From positions 131,078 through 195,077 of the forward strand of contig NZ_FNFF01000007.1 of the NCBI RefSeq assembly GCF_900100315.1: 64,000 nt of DNA, in the 5' to 3' direction. Under the pieces are notes generated by a model that worked only from the letters and a program-made list of their open reading frames with translations, was not told the origin of the DNA and searched no databases. Shown piece by piece: positions 35,832 through 44,731 of the stretch; position 1 is the first letter of the stretch, and every line of letters starts with the position of its first letter. The DNA is from Streptomyces indicus (GTDB lineage Bacteria > Actinomycetota > Actinomycetes > Streptomycetales > Streptomycetaceae). Position numbers and translations under genes: made by a program.

Positions 35832-37586
35832 GTGCGCAAGGTGCTGATCGCCAACCGTGGCGAAATTGCTGTCCGCGTGGCCCGGGCGTGCCGGGACGCA
35901 GGGATCGCGAGCGTAGCCGTCTACGCCGACCCGGACCGGGACGCTCTGCATGTACGGGCCGCGGACGAGGCGTTCGCCCTCGGGGGTGACACCCCGGCGA
36001 CCAGCTACCTGGACATGGAGAAGGTCCTCAAGGCCGCCCGTGAGTCCGGTGCCGACGCCGTCCACCCCGGCTACGGCTTCCTCTCCGAGAACGCGGAGTT
36101 CGCCCAGGCGGTCCTGGACGCCGGTCTGATCTGGATCGGCCCGCCGCCGCACGCGATCCGCGACCTGGGCGACAAGGTCGCCGCGCGGCACATCGCGCAG
36201 CGCGCCGGCGCCCCGCTGGTGGCCGGCACGCCGGACCCGGTGAGCGGCGCCGACGAGGTCGTCGCGTTCGCCGAGGAGCACGGTCTGCCGATCGCGATCA
36301 AGGCCGCGTTCGGTGGCGGCGGCCGCGGTCTGAAGGTGGCCCGCACCCTCGAAGAGGTCCCCGAGCTGTACGACTCGGCCGTGCGTGAGGCCGTGGCCGC
36401 CTTCGGCCGCGGCGAGTGCTTCGTGGAGCGCTACCTGGACAAGCCGCGGCACGTCGAGACCCAGTGCCTGGCCGACTCCCACGGCAACGTGGTGGTCGTC
36501 TCCACCCGTGACTGCTCGCTCCAGCGCCGCCACCAGAAGCTGGTCGAGGAGGCGCCCGCGCCGTTCCTCACCGAGGAGCAGAACAAGCAGCTGTACGCGG
36601 CTTCGAAGGCGATCCTGAAGGAGGCCGGCTACGTCGGCGCCGGCACCGTCGAGTTCCTCGTCGGCCTGGACGGCACGATCTCCTTCCTCGAGGTCAACAC
36701 CCGCCTCCAGGTGGAGCACCCGGTCACCGAAGAGGTCACCGGCATCGACCTGGTGCGCGAGATGTTCCGTATCGCCGACGGCGAGGAGCTCGGCTACGGC
36801 GACCCCGAAATCCGCGGCCACTCCTTCGAGTTCCGCATCAACGGCGAGGACCCGGGGCGCAACTTCCTTCCGGCGCCCGGCACCGTGACGAAGTTCGAGC
36901 CGCCGACCGGCCCGGGCGTCCGTCTGGACGCCGGTGTCGAGTCCGGCTCGGTCATCGGCCCGGCCTGGGACTCGCTGCTGGCGAAGCTGATCGTCACGGG
37001 TGCGACGCGTGAGCAGGCGCTCCAGCGCGCCGCGCGTGCGCTCGCGGAGTTCAAGGTCGAGGGCATGGCCACGGCCATCCCGTTCCACCAGGCCGTGGTG
37101 GTCGACGAGGCCTTCACCGCCTCGCCGTTCAAGGTCCATACCCGCTGGATCGAGACCGAGTTCGTCAACGAGATCAAGCCGTTCGCGGTGACGCCCGAGG
37201 CCGAGGACGAGGACGAGGCCGGTCGCGAGACCATCGTCGTCGAGGTCGGCGGCAAGCGCCTGGAGGTCTCGCTGCCTTCCTCGCTCGGCATGACCCTGGC
37301 CCGCACGGGACTTGCGGCCGGCGCCAAGCCGAAGCGCCGCGCGGCCAAGAAGTCCGGCCCGGCGGCCTCCGGCGACACACTCGCCTCGCCGATGCAGGGC
37401 ACCATCGTCAAGGTCGCGGTCGAGGAGGGCCAGGAGGTCGCCGAGGGCGATCTCATCGTGGTCCTCGAGGCGATGAAGATGGAGCAGCCGATCAACGCGC
37501 ACCGGGCCGGCACGGTCAAGGGCCTGTCCGCCGAGGTGGGCGCGTCGCTCACGTCGGGTGCGGTGATCTGCGAGATCAAGGACTGA
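35832..37586 (+). CDS. accA2: Acetyl/propionyl-CoA carboxylase alpha subunit (biotin carboxylase plus BCCP)
   Basis: A 584-residue subunit that carboxylates its own biotin with ATP and bicarbonate and hands it to a beta subunit such as PccB. N-terminal biotin carboxylase: RKVLIANRGEIAVRVARAC (2-20), GGGGRGL ATP loop, EVNTRLQVEHPVTE. The C-terminal BCCP ends with EAMKMEQP, in which about Lys549 is biotinylated. Length is close to AccA2 of S. coelicolor (590). GTG 35832 has a near-perfect AAGGAGGGAG ribosome site. Partner of PccB/PccE and BirA. Confidence 0.96.
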   Translation: MRKVLIANRGEIAVRVARACRDAGIASVAVYADPDRDALHVRAADEAFALGGDTPATSYLDMEKVLKAARESGADAVHPGYGFLSENAEFAQAVLDAGLIWIGPPPHAIRDLGDKVAARHIAQRAGAPLVAGTPDPVSGADEVVAFAEEHGLPIAIKAAFGGGGRGLKVARTLEEVPELYDSAVREAVAAFGRGECFVERYLDKPRHVETQCLADSHGNVVVVSTRDCSLQRRHQKLVEEAPAPFLTEEQNKQLYAASKAILKEAGYVGAGTVEFLVGLDGTISFLEVNTRLQVEHPVTEEVTGIDLVREMFRIADGEELGYGDPEIRGHSFEFRINGEDPGRNFLPAPGTVTKFEPPTGPGVRLDAGVESGSVIGPAWDSLLAKLIVTGATREQALQRAARALAEFKVEGMATAIPFHQAVVVDEAFTASPFKVHTRWIETEFVNEIKPFAVTPEAEDEDEAGRETIVVEVGGKRLEVSLPSSLGMTLARTGLAAGAKPKRRAAKKSGPAASGDTLASPMQGTIVKVAVEEGQEVAEGDLIVVLEAMKMEQPINAHRAGTVKGLSAEVGASLTSGAVICEIKD

Positions 37587-37611
37587 TCAGCACGGGTCAA
37601 CTCCCGTACGA

Positions 37612-37646
37612 GAAAGGGCTCCTGGCGCTGCGCCGGGGGCCCTTTC
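37612..37646 (+). terminator. Terminator of accA2
   Basis: GAAAGGGC (37612-37619) and GCCCTTTC (37639-37646) with an inner imperfect stem (TGGCGC/GCGCCG), 26 bp past the stop. Confidence 0.72.
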
Positions 37647-37680
37647 CCGTGTCCAGGCCCGGGCGTGTGTGGTGCCTTGT

Positions 37681-37792
37681 CCCGTACGTCGGACGCGTAC
37701 GGCATCTTCCCGTACGTCGGACGCGTACGGCATCTTCCCGTACGTCGGACGCGTAGGGCGCCTTCCCGTTCCGCGGACGCGTGCGGTGGCCG
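37681..37792. repeat. 28-bp tandem repeat, three near-perfect plus one degenerate unit
   Basis: Units at 37681, 37709 (identical to the first), 37737 and 37765, starting CCCGTACGTCGGACGCGTAC. The 335-bp gap 37587-37921 otherwise holds only the accA2 terminator. Confidence 0.88.
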
Positions 37793-37921
37793 TACCGGCC
37801 CGCGGCCGAGGCGGACTTCGCCCCGTACCGCGCGGGCCCGGACCGTCCGGAGTCCTGCCCGGACACCCACCGGTCGTACCGAGTGGGCCCGGCCTCAGCT
37901 CCGGCGGACGGCTCCCTCCGG

Positions 37922-38872
37922 CTACCTGCGCCGGAGGTCTGCCACCCGTGCCTCGCCCGCGCTTGCCAGGGCGCTTGCCGAGCGCAGCCCCTGGGGGGCG
38001 CCCGGGACTCCGCGGCGCTGGCCCGGGAGAGGCACGTCCCGGCGTGGCTGGCGCCCCGCCGGGACGGGATCGGCGCCCTGCACCGGACCTGACGCTCCGG
38101 CCACCGCGACCTGCACGCCCTGGTCGGCCAGGGCCTGGAGCTCGGTGGCGGCGCGCTCGTCGTGGGCCGGGGGCTCGTCCGTGACCAGGCGCGTGATGAC
38201 GTCCGTCGGCACCGTCTGGAACATGGTGTCCGTGCCCAGCTTGGTGTGGTCCGCGAGGACCACCACCTCCGCCGCGGCCTGGACGAGAGCCCGGTCCACC
38301 GACGCCGAGAGCATGTTGGACGTGGAGAGCCCGCGCTCCGCGGTCAGACCGCTGCCCGAGAGGAAGGCGCGGGAGACCCTCAGGCCCTGGAGCGACTGCT
38401 CCGCACCGCTGCCCACCAGGGCATAGTTCGAGCCACGGAGCGTCCCGCCGGTCATCACCACTTCGACACGGTTGGCATGCGCCAACGCCTGTGCCACCAG
38501 AAGGGAATTGGTGACGACGGTCAGGCCCGGCACGCGGGCGAGCCGGCGGGCCAGCTCCTGCGTGGTCGTGCCCGCGCCGACGACGATGGCCTCGCCCTCT
38601 TCGACGAGTCCCGCGGCGAGGTCGGCGATGGCCGTCTTCTCGGCGGTCGCGAGGTGGGATTTCTGCGGGAAGCCGGATTCACGGGTGAATCCGCCGGGGA
38701 GGACCGCACCGCCGTGGCGGCGGTCCAGGAGTCCTTCTGCCTCCAGCGCCCGCACGTCCCGCCGTACGGTCACTTCGGAGGTCTGGACGACGCGGGCGAG
38801 CTCACGGAGCGAAACGGCCCCGTTGGCGCGCACCATTTCGAGGATCAATTGGCGACGTTCTGCAGCGAACAC
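37922..38872 (-). CDS. DeoR/GlpR-family transcriptional regulator
   Basis: A 316-residue repressor. The N-terminal winged HTH (residues 4-60; ERRQLILEMVRANGAVSLREL, TVRRDVRALEAEGLLDRRHGGA) is followed by a sugar-phosphate-binding sensor domain with IVVGAGTTTQELARRL and VVTNSLLVAQAL. The C-terminal 50 residues are Gly/Pro/Arg-rich and outside the domain. Sensors of this class bind phosphorylated sugars, which fits the neighbouring nucleoside-sugar genes, but a specific target is not shown. GTG start at 38872. GAAAC (38873-38877) and GTTTC (38903-38907) form a candidate operator dyad next to it. Confidence 0.88.
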   Translation of the reverse strand: MFAAERRQLILEMVRANGAVSLRELARVVQTSEVTVRRDVRALEAEGLLDRRHGGAVLPGGFTRESGFPQKSHLATAEKTAIADLAAGLVEEGEAIVVGAGTTTQELARRLARVPGLTVVTNSLLVAQALAHANRVEVVMTGGTLRGSNYALVGSGAEQSLQGLRVSRAFLSGSGLTAERGLSTSNMLSASVDRALVQAAAEVVVLADHTKLGTDTMFQTVPTDVITRLVTDEPPAHDERAATELQALADQGVQVAVAGASGPVQGADPVPAGRQPRRDVPLPGQRRGVPGAPQGLRSASALASAGEARVADLRRR

Positions 38873-38963
38873 GAAACTGACAGTAACCCCAACGTCCGTC
38901 TGGTTTCAGCACTTTGCGCCGAATTACAGAAGATGAGCGTATGGGGACAGCAGAAGTGGTATA

Positions 38964-39003
38964 GGGGCCCAGTCCGCTGGCCTATGCCAGACGACTGGGC
39001 CCC
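38964..39003 (-). terminator. 40-bp hairpin after lpdA
   Basis: GGGGCCCAGTC (38964-38974) and GACTGGGCCCC (38993-39003), with inner CTGGC and GCCAG stems, form a long two-step hairpin 78 bp past the lpdA stop. Confidence 0.72.
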
Positions 39004-39080
39004 AACGCAGCGTAACCGACGGCTAGTTGGCGGTGTGAGGCTTCCTCACCTGCGGCAACGGACCCGCCGGCGCGGGCGGT

Positions 39081-40529
39081 TCAGCCCTCGCCGGTCGCCT
39101 TGCGCGTGTGCAGCTGGCGGGCGACCTCGGCGATCGAGCCCGACAGGGAGGGGTAGACCGTGAACGCATTCGCGATCTGTTCCACCGTCAGGTTGTTGTC
39201 GACCGCGATCGAGATGGGGTGGATCAGTTCCGAAGCGCGCGGGGCGACGACCACGCCGCCGACCACGATGCCCGTACCGGGACGGCAGAAGATCTTGACG
39301 AAGCCGTCGCGGATGCCCTGCATCTTCGCGCGCGGGTTGCGCAGCAGCGGGAGCTTGACGACGCGGGCGTCGATCTTGCCGCCGTCCACGTCGGCCTGCG
39401 TGTAGCCGACCGTGGCGATCTCGGGGTCGGTGAAGACGTTGGACGAGACCGTCTTGAGGTTGAGCGGGGTGACCGCGTCGCCCAGGAAGTGGTACATCGC
39501 GATGCGGCCCTGCATGGCGGCGACGGAGGCGAGGGCGAAGACACCGGTGACGTCACCGGCGGCGTAGACCCCGGAGGCGGACGTCCTGGACACCTTGTCG
39601 GTCCAGATGTGACCGGACTCCTTCAGCCTGACCCCGGCCTCTTCCAGGCCCATCCCGGCGGTGTTGGGGATGGCGCCGACAGCCATCAGGCAGTGCGTGC
39701 CGGAGATGACGCGGCCGTCGGAGAGCGTGACCTCGACGCGGTCGCCGACGCGCTTGGCGGACTCGGCGCGCGAGCGGGCCATGACGTTCATGCCGCGGCG
39801 GCGCATGACGTCCTCGAGGACGGCGGCGGCGTCCGGGTCCTCGCCCGGGAGCACGCGGTCGCGGGAGGAGACGAGGGTGACCTTCGAGCCGAGCGCCTGG
39901 TAGGCACCCGCGAACTCGGCACCCGTGACACCCGAGCCGACCACGATGAGCTCCTCGGGGAGCTCGTCGAGGTCGTAGACCTGGGTCCAGTTGAGGATGC
40001 GCTCGCCGTCCGGCTTGGCGTCCGGCAGCTCGCGCGGGTGGCCGCCGGTGGCGATCAGGACGGCGTCGGCGGTGAGCAGGGTCTCGGTGCCGTCGGCGGC
40101 GGTGACGATGACGTCGCGCGTGCCGTCGATGCCGGAAGGACCGGCGAGACGCCCACGCCCCCTCATGACCTTCGCGCCGGCGCGCGTCACGGAGGCGGTG
40201 ATGTCGTGCGACTGGGCGAGCGCGAGGCGCTTCACACGCCGGTTGACCTTGCCGAGGTCCACGCCGACGACGCGGGCCGGGCTGTCGGGGTCGGGGGTGT
40301 CGTCCTCGACGATGATGCCGAGCTCTTCGTACGACGAGTCGAAGGTGGTCATCACCTCGGCCGTCGCGATCAGAGTCTTGGACGGCACGCAGTCGGTGAG
40401 CACCGACGCCCCGCCCAGACCGTCGCAGTCGACGACGGTCACCTCCGCGCCGAGTTGAGCCGCCACGAGGGCCGCTTCGTATCCGCCGGGTCCGCCACCG
40501 ATGATCACGATCCGAGTCACGTACTCCAT
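39081..40529 (-). CDS. lpdA: LpdA-like NAD(P)H-quinone dehydrogenase
   Basis: A 482-residue flavoprotein disulfide reductase-like enzyme. FAD/NAD motifs: IIGGGPGGYEAALVAAQLGAEV (start), LIVVGSGVTGAEFAGAY, and GVYAAGDVTGVF. Where classical lipoamide dehydrogenases have CxxxxC this protein has ASVLTDCVPSKT, with only one Cys (Cys47). The missing second redox Cys is typical of Rv3303c-type LpdA, reported to reduce quinones, so a soluble NAD(P)H:quinone reductase is likely. Start ATG 40529; a few-residue-shorter GTG is possible. Stand-alone, divergent from the next gene. Confidence 0.9.
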   Translation of the reverse strand: MEYVTRIVIIGGGPGGYEAALVAAQLGAEVTVVDCDGLGGASVLTDCVPSKTLIATAEVMTTFDSSYEELGIIVEDDTPDPDSPARVVGVDLGKVNRRVKRLALAQSHDITASVTRAGAKVMRGRGRLAGPSGIDGTRDVIVTAADGTETLLTADAVLIATGGHPRELPDAKPDGERILNWTQVYDLDELPEELIVVGSGVTGAEFAGAYQALGSKVTLVSSRDRVLPGEDPDAAAVLEDVMRRRGMNVMARSRAESAKRVGDRVEVTLSDGRVISGTHCLMAVGAIPNTAGMGLEEAGVRLKESGHIWTDKVSRTSASGVYAAGDVTGVFALASVAAMQGRIAMYHFLGDAVTPLNLKTVSSNVFTDPEIATVGYTQADVDGGKIDARVVKLPLLRNPRAKMQGIRDGFVKIFCRPGTGIVVGGVVVAPRASELIHPISIAVDNNLTVEQIANAFTVYPSLSGSIAEVARQLHTRKATGEG

Positions 40530-40672
40530 TGTCCCGCACGACCGCGGGGCTTTCGCCCCCGGGGGCGCCGCCCGGGTCGGCGCCCGGGCCGTGTCCCGGG
40601 GCGGGGCTGGGCCCGCACCCGGCCTCACCAGTCCGCACGCCCACCAACGGCCACTGCCGTACCCTCAAACTC

Positions 40673-41110
40673 ATGTCGCTCTACGCCGCGTACGCCGGCA
40701 ATCTCGACCCGCGGCTCATGTCCCGCCGCGCCCCGTACTCGCCGCTGCGCGCCACCGGGTGGCTGAACGGGTGGCGCCTGACGTTCGGCGGGGAGCACAT
40801 GGGGTGGGAGGGCGCCCTGGCCACGATCGTGGAGGCACCGCGCTCGCAGGTCTTCGTCGCGCTGTACGACATCGCGCCGATGGACGAGGACTCGATGGAC
40901 CGCTGGGAAGGCGTGGGGCTCGACATCTATCGGCGGATGCGCGTACGGGTGCAGACCCTGGAGGGCGAGCTGCCCGCGTGGGTGTACGTACTCAACGGCT
41001 ACGAGGGCGGGCTGCCCTCGGCACGCTACCTGGGCGAACTGGCAGACGCGGCCGAGTCGGCCGGGGCGCCGCACGACTACGTGATGGAGCTGCGCAAGCG
41101 GCCTTGCTGA
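40673..41110 (+). CDS. Gamma-glutamylcyclotransferase-like protein
   Basis: A 145-residue GGCT-fold protein. The family N-terminus is MSLYAAYAGNLDPRLM (substrate loop YxAYxxNL), followed by RATGWLNGWRLTF, the acidic YDIAPMDEDSMDRWEG with the catalytic-position Glu, and VYVLNGYEGGLPSARYL. Members cleave gamma-glutamyl amino acids (glutathione or related) or act on similar amides; Streptomyces uses mycothiol instead of glutathione, so its substrate may differ. ATG 40673. Confidence 0.9.
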   Translation: MSLYAAYAGNLDPRLMSRRAPYSPLRATGWLNGWRLTFGGEHMGWEGALATIVEAPRSQVFVALYDIAPMDEDSMDRWEGVGLDIYRRMRVRVQTLEGELPAWVYVLNGYEGGLPSARYLGELADAAESAGAPHDYVMELRKRPC

Positions 41111-41546
41111 GTGTGGGGGGCCGGGTGGGGGTCGGGATCGCGTGCGGTGCGGGGCCGCGTGCGGGTCGGGTTCCGCGTGCGGTTCGGGTTCGCGTGCGGC
41201 CGAGTGCGGTACGCGGCGGGGGTGCAGGGGGCGGAGCCCCCGCCAGCTGATGCGTCCGGCGCGCCTCCTCCTTCGGTCCTGTCGCGCCCCGCGTCCGGTC
41301 CGGGTCCGCCCTACGTGGCGCGGTGCGGGCTGCCGATTGCGGTACGTGCCGGGGGTGCAGGGGGCGCCCCCCAGGTGGTGCGGCTGGTTGGTGCGCCCCT
41401 TCGGGCGACTCTCACCCACGGCCCGGCCCGGCTCTCGCTCGCGGTATCGGTCTCAGCTGCGGCCCTGTGCACTTCCCCCGTCGCCCCAACCCCCCTGACC
41501 CGCCTGGCCAAGCCCGTTGCGTGTGCGGGTGCGATCCGCGTTCCCG

Positions 41547-41697
41547 TTCGTTTGGGGTCGGTGCCGGTCCGGGGTACCGGTTACACGGGCAATGGCGCCG
41601 CAGGTCTGCGAGCGTGATCGTCCGGGTGGGGGGTGCCCGTGTAACCGGCACCCCTCCCCGTCCCCTCACGCCCGGAGCGCGGCTGCCGGCCGGTGGG
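41547..41697 (-). repeat. 151-bp palindromic repeat element, copy 2 (inverted)
   Basis: Reverse complement of the element at 25082-25232; 120 bp (41547-41666) differs at one position only. The terminal inverted repeats and core stem are conserved. Lies upstream of the PNP gene. Confidence 0.85.
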
Positions 41698-41824
41698 CGT
41701 ACGCGTCACGACACCGCCCGGCGTTCCGTGCGGCTCCGGCTTCCGTGGGCTCCGTACGGCGGGGTGTGAGGTGGGGCTTGGGGGATCCCACAAGAGGTTC
41801 CCGCCACACTCGTGGGCCGCAGGT

Positions 41825-41836
41825 CTACGCGCGTAG
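41825..41836. promoter_or_regulatory. Palindrome CTACGCGCGTAG, candidate nucleoside operator 1
   Basis: Perfect 12-bp palindrome 25 bp upstream of the PNP GTG start. The identical 12-mer precedes deoC (49397-49408) and add (59265-59276). Confidence 0.7.
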
Positions 41837-41861
41837 GCCCAAAACGGCTACCCTCTTCCGC

Positions 41862-42677
41862 GTGAACGCTTCGAATACGCCCCCCACCGACCCCTACGCC
41901 ACCGCCGACGCCGCAGCGAGCAGGCTGCGCGAGCTGACCGGGGCCGAGACCCATGACGTCGCCCTCGTGATGGGCTCCGGGTGGGCTCCCGCCGTCGACG
42001 CCCTCGGCACCCCCGAGGCCGAGTTCGCCGTGACCGAGCTGCCCGGCTTCCCGCCGCCGGCCGTCGAGGGCCACGGCGGCAAGATCCGCTCGTACAAGAT
42101 CGGCGACAAGCGTGCGCTGGTCTTCCTCGGGCGGACCCACTACTACGAGGGCCGTGGCGTCGCCTCCGTGGCGCACGGCGTGCGCACCGCCGTCGCCGCC
42201 GGCTGCAAGACGGTCGTCCTGACCAACGGCTGCGGCGGTCTGCGGGACGGGATGCGTCCGGGTCAGCCCGTGCTGATCAGCGACCACCTCAACCTGACGG
42301 CGACCTCGCCGATCGTGGGCGCGAACTTCGTCGACCTGACCGACCTGTACTCGCCGCGGCTGCGCGCGCTGTGCAAGGAGGTCGACCCGACGCTGGAGGA
42401 GGGCGTGTACGCGCAGTTCCCCGGCCCGCACTACGAGACCCCGGCCGAGATCCGCATGGCCCGCACCATCGGCGCGGACCTCGTCGGCATGTCCACCGTG
42501 CTCGAGGCGATCGCCGCGCGCGAGGCGGGCGCCGAGGTGCTCGGCATCTCGCTGGTCACGAACCTCGCGGCGGGCATGACGGGCGAGCCCCTGAACCACG
42601 AAGAGGTCCTCCAGGCGGGCCGCGACTCGGCCACGCGCATGGGCCGCCTGCTCACCCAGGTGCTCGACCGCATCTGA
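41862..42677 (+). CDS. Purine nucleoside phosphorylase
   Basis: A 271-residue trimeric-type (PNP-I/MTAP family) enzyme that splits (deoxy)inosine and (deoxy)guanosine with phosphate into base and (deoxy)ribose-1-phosphate. Motifs: VMGSGWAP (phosphate loop), GRTHYYEGRG, VVLTNGCGGLRDGM, PGPHYETPAEIRM, and MSTVLEAIAAREAG. GTG 41862 is the first start that preserves the family N-terminus. It is the entry to the pathway formed with the sugar-phosphate mutase downstream, deoC and add. Gene naming (deoD or punA) varies, so none is assigned. Confidence 0.93.
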   Translation: MNASNTPPTDPYATADAAASRLRELTGAETHDVALVMGSGWAPAVDALGTPEAEFAVTELPGFPPPAVEGHGGKIRSYKIGDKRALVFLGRTHYYEGRGVASVAHGVRTAVAAGCKTVVLTNGCGGLRDGMRPGQPVLISDHLNLTATSPIVGANFVDLTDLYSPRLRALCKEVDPTLEEGVYAQFPGPHYETPAEIRMARTIGADLVGMSTVLEAIAAREAGAEVLGISLVTNLAAGMTGEPLNHEEVLQAGRDSATRMGRLLTQVLDRI

Positions 42678-42872
42678 GGGGTACGTGTGGGGGCGGGCTC
42701 CGTCGTACGGGCGGGGCCCGCTTGTACGGACGGGGCGGCTCCCCTCGTACGGGGCGGGAGCACTCCTCCCGTACACCCGCAAGGGGGATCTGCCCCGAAA
42801 CCCCCACAATCCCCCCGCACCCCTCACTCCCCGCAACCCCCCGGAAGCCGGAAGTCCCGAAAGGCAATCCAC

Positions 42873-44507
42873 GTGTCGGAAGAACTCATCGCTCGCGCAC
42901 AGACCTGGCTCGCCGAGGACCCCGATCCGGAGACCCGCGAGGAACTCGCCAAGCTCATCGAGGCGGACGACCGCGACGCGCTGGCGGAACGGTTCGCCGG
43001 GACGCTTCAGTTCGGCACCGCCGGGCTGCGCGGTGAGCTGGGTGCGGGTCCGATGCGGATGAACCGGTCCGTCGTCATCCGCGCGGCCGCCGGCCTCGCC
43101 GCGTACCTCAAGGCCAAGGGGCAGACCGACGGCCTCGTCGTCATCGGCTACGACGCCCGCCACAAGTCGGCCGACTTCGCGCGCGACACCGCGTCCGTGA
43201 TGACGGGCGCGGGGCTGCGTGCCGCCGTGCTGCCGAGGCCGCTGCCCACCCCCGTGCTCGCCTTCGCCATAAGGCATCTGGGCGCGGTCGCCGGTGTCGA
43301 GGTGACCGCCAGCCACAACCCGCCGCGGGACAACGGCTACAAGGTCTACCTCGGCGACGGCTCGCAGATCGTGCCGCCCGCGGACGCCGAGATCGCCGCC
43401 GAGATCGCGGCCGTCGGGGCGCTGGCCGACGTGCCGCGGCCCGACAGCGGCTGGGAGACCCTCGGAGACGAGGCCGTGGAGGCGTATCTGGCGCGTACGG
43501 ACGCCGTCCTGAAGCCGGGCTCGGCCCGCACCGCGCGGACCGTCTACACGCCCATGCACGGCGTCGGCAAGCAGACGCTGCTCGCCGCGTTCGCGCGGGC
43601 CGGCTTCCCCGAGCCCGTCGTGGTGGCCGAACAGGCCGAGCCCGACCCGGACTTCCCGACCGTGGCGTTCCCGAACCCGGAGGAGCCGGGTGCGATGGAC
43701 CTCGCGTTCGCCGCGGCCGAGCGCGAGCAGCCGGACCTGATCATCGCGAACGACCCCGACGCCGACCGCTGCGCCGTGGCCGTCCGCGACGGCGGCACGT
43801 GGCGGATGCTGCACGGCGACGAGGTCGGTTCGCTGCTCGCCGCGCATCTCGTGCGGCGGGGCGTGGAGGGCGTGTTCGCCGAGTCGATCGTGTCCTCGTC
43901 GCTGCTCGGGCGGATCGCCGCGAAGGCCGGTCTCGGGTACGAGGAGACGCTGACCGGGTTCAAGTGGATCGCCAAGGTCGAGGGCCTGCGGTTCGGTTAC
44001 GAGGAGGCGCTGGGCTACTGCGTCGACCCCGAGGGCGTACGGGACAAGGACGGCATCACCGCGGCGCTGGCCGTGGCCGAGCTGGCCTCCGAGCAGAAGG
44101 AGCGGGGCGGCACGCTGCTCGACCTGCTCGACGAGCTGGCGGTGGAGCACGGGCTGCACGCGACCGACCAGCTGTCCGTGCGCGTCAAGGACCTGTCGCT
44201 GATCGCGGACGCGATGCGCCGGCTGCGCGAGCAGCCGCCGACCGTGCTCGCCGGCCTCGACGTCGTACGGCGTGAGGACCTGACCGAGGGCACCGAGACG
44301 CTGCCGCCGACGGACGGGCTGCGCTACACGCTGGACGGTGCGCGCGTGATCGTGCGGCCGAGCGGCACCGAGCCCAAGCTCAAGTGCTACCTGGAGGTCG
44401 TGGTGCCGGTCGAGGGCGGCGTGGCCGGGGTGCCCGCGGCCCGTGGGCAGGCCAAGGAGCTGATCGCCGCTCTGAAGCGTGATCTGGCGGTGGCGGCCGG
44501 GATCTGA
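42873..44507 (+). CDS. Phospho-sugar mutase (PGM/PMM family)
   Basis: A 544-residue alpha-D-phosphohexomutase superfamily member. FGTAGLRGELGAGPMRMN (about 47-64) starts domain I, the phosphoserine loop is TASHNPPRDNG with Ser147, the metal loop NDPDADRCAVAV, the sugar loop GYEEALGYCVDP and phosphate-binding RPSGTEPKLK. The FGTAGLR N-terminus is the PGM2/phosphopentomutase-like branch, so it may act on (deoxy)ribose-1-phosphate. This fits its place 195 bp after the PNP gene, although no operator or promoter is obvious between. GTG 42873 follows GAAAGG. Confidence 0.92.
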   Translation: MSEELIARAQTWLAEDPDPETREELAKLIEADDRDALAERFAGTLQFGTAGLRGELGAGPMRMNRSVVIRAAAGLAAYLKAKGQTDGLVVIGYDARHKSADFARDTASVMTGAGLRAAVLPRPLPTPVLAFAIRHLGAVAGVEVTASHNPPRDNGYKVYLGDGSQIVPPADAEIAAEIAAVGALADVPRPDSGWETLGDEAVEAYLARTDAVLKPGSARTARTVYTPMHGVGKQTLLAAFARAGFPEPVVVAEQAEPDPDFPTVAFPNPEEPGAMDLAFAAAEREQPDLIIANDPDADRCAVAVRDGGTWRMLHGDEVGSLLAAHLVRRGVEGVFAESIVSSSLLGRIAAKAGLGYEETLTGFKWIAKVEGLRFGYEEALGYCVDPEGVRDKDGITAALAVAELASEQKERGGTLLDLLDELAVEHGLHATDQLSVRVKDLSLIADAMRRLREQPPTVLAGLDVVRREDLTEGTETLPPTDGLRYTLDGARVIVRPSGTEPKLKCYLEVVVPVEGGVAGVPAARGQAKELIAALKRDLAVAAGI

Positions 44508-44522
44508 GCCGTCGTCAGACCT

Positions 44523-44559
44523 GATGGGGTGGACCGCCGTTGCGGTGGTCCACCCCATC
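44523..44559 (+). terminator. Terminator of the phospho-sugar mutase gene
   Basis: GATGGGGTGGACC (44523-44535) and GGTCCACCCCATC (44547-44559), 13-bp perfect arms with an 11-base loop. Confidence 0.8.
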
Positions 44560-44731
44560 GTCGTATGCGGCTCCACCTCATCGTCGTCTGCTCGTCGTGC
44601 GCAGCCCTCCCCCTCGTACGTCTGACGGGTGATTCCTGGGCGGCAGTTGACGCAACGGGACTTCCGCCCGTCACCTGGCCGAGGAAGTGCTGACCGGTAG
44701 CGCACTCGCCCAGACCCAGGAGCCGCAGCCC

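Larger units (their letters stand above)
41111..41861. other. 751-bp intergenic region with repeats and a candidate operator
   Basis: No supported gene. It contains a GGGGGC/GCCCCC hairpin (41227-41241), a degenerate copy of the same neighbourhood at about 41340-41373 (both with GGGGGTGCAGGGGGCG), the second 151-bp repeat element (41547-41697) and the 12-bp palindrome at 41825-41836. Open frames through it look compositional. Confidence 0.6.

Noticed and set aside
41111..41617. 168-codon frame in the 751-bp gap before PNP
   Set aside because: Gly/Arg/Pro-dominated, crosses hairpins and the repeat element, no ribosome site.
41706..44705. 999-codon frame opposite PNP and the phospho-sugar mutase
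   Set aside because: Shadow of two well-supported genes on the other strand.
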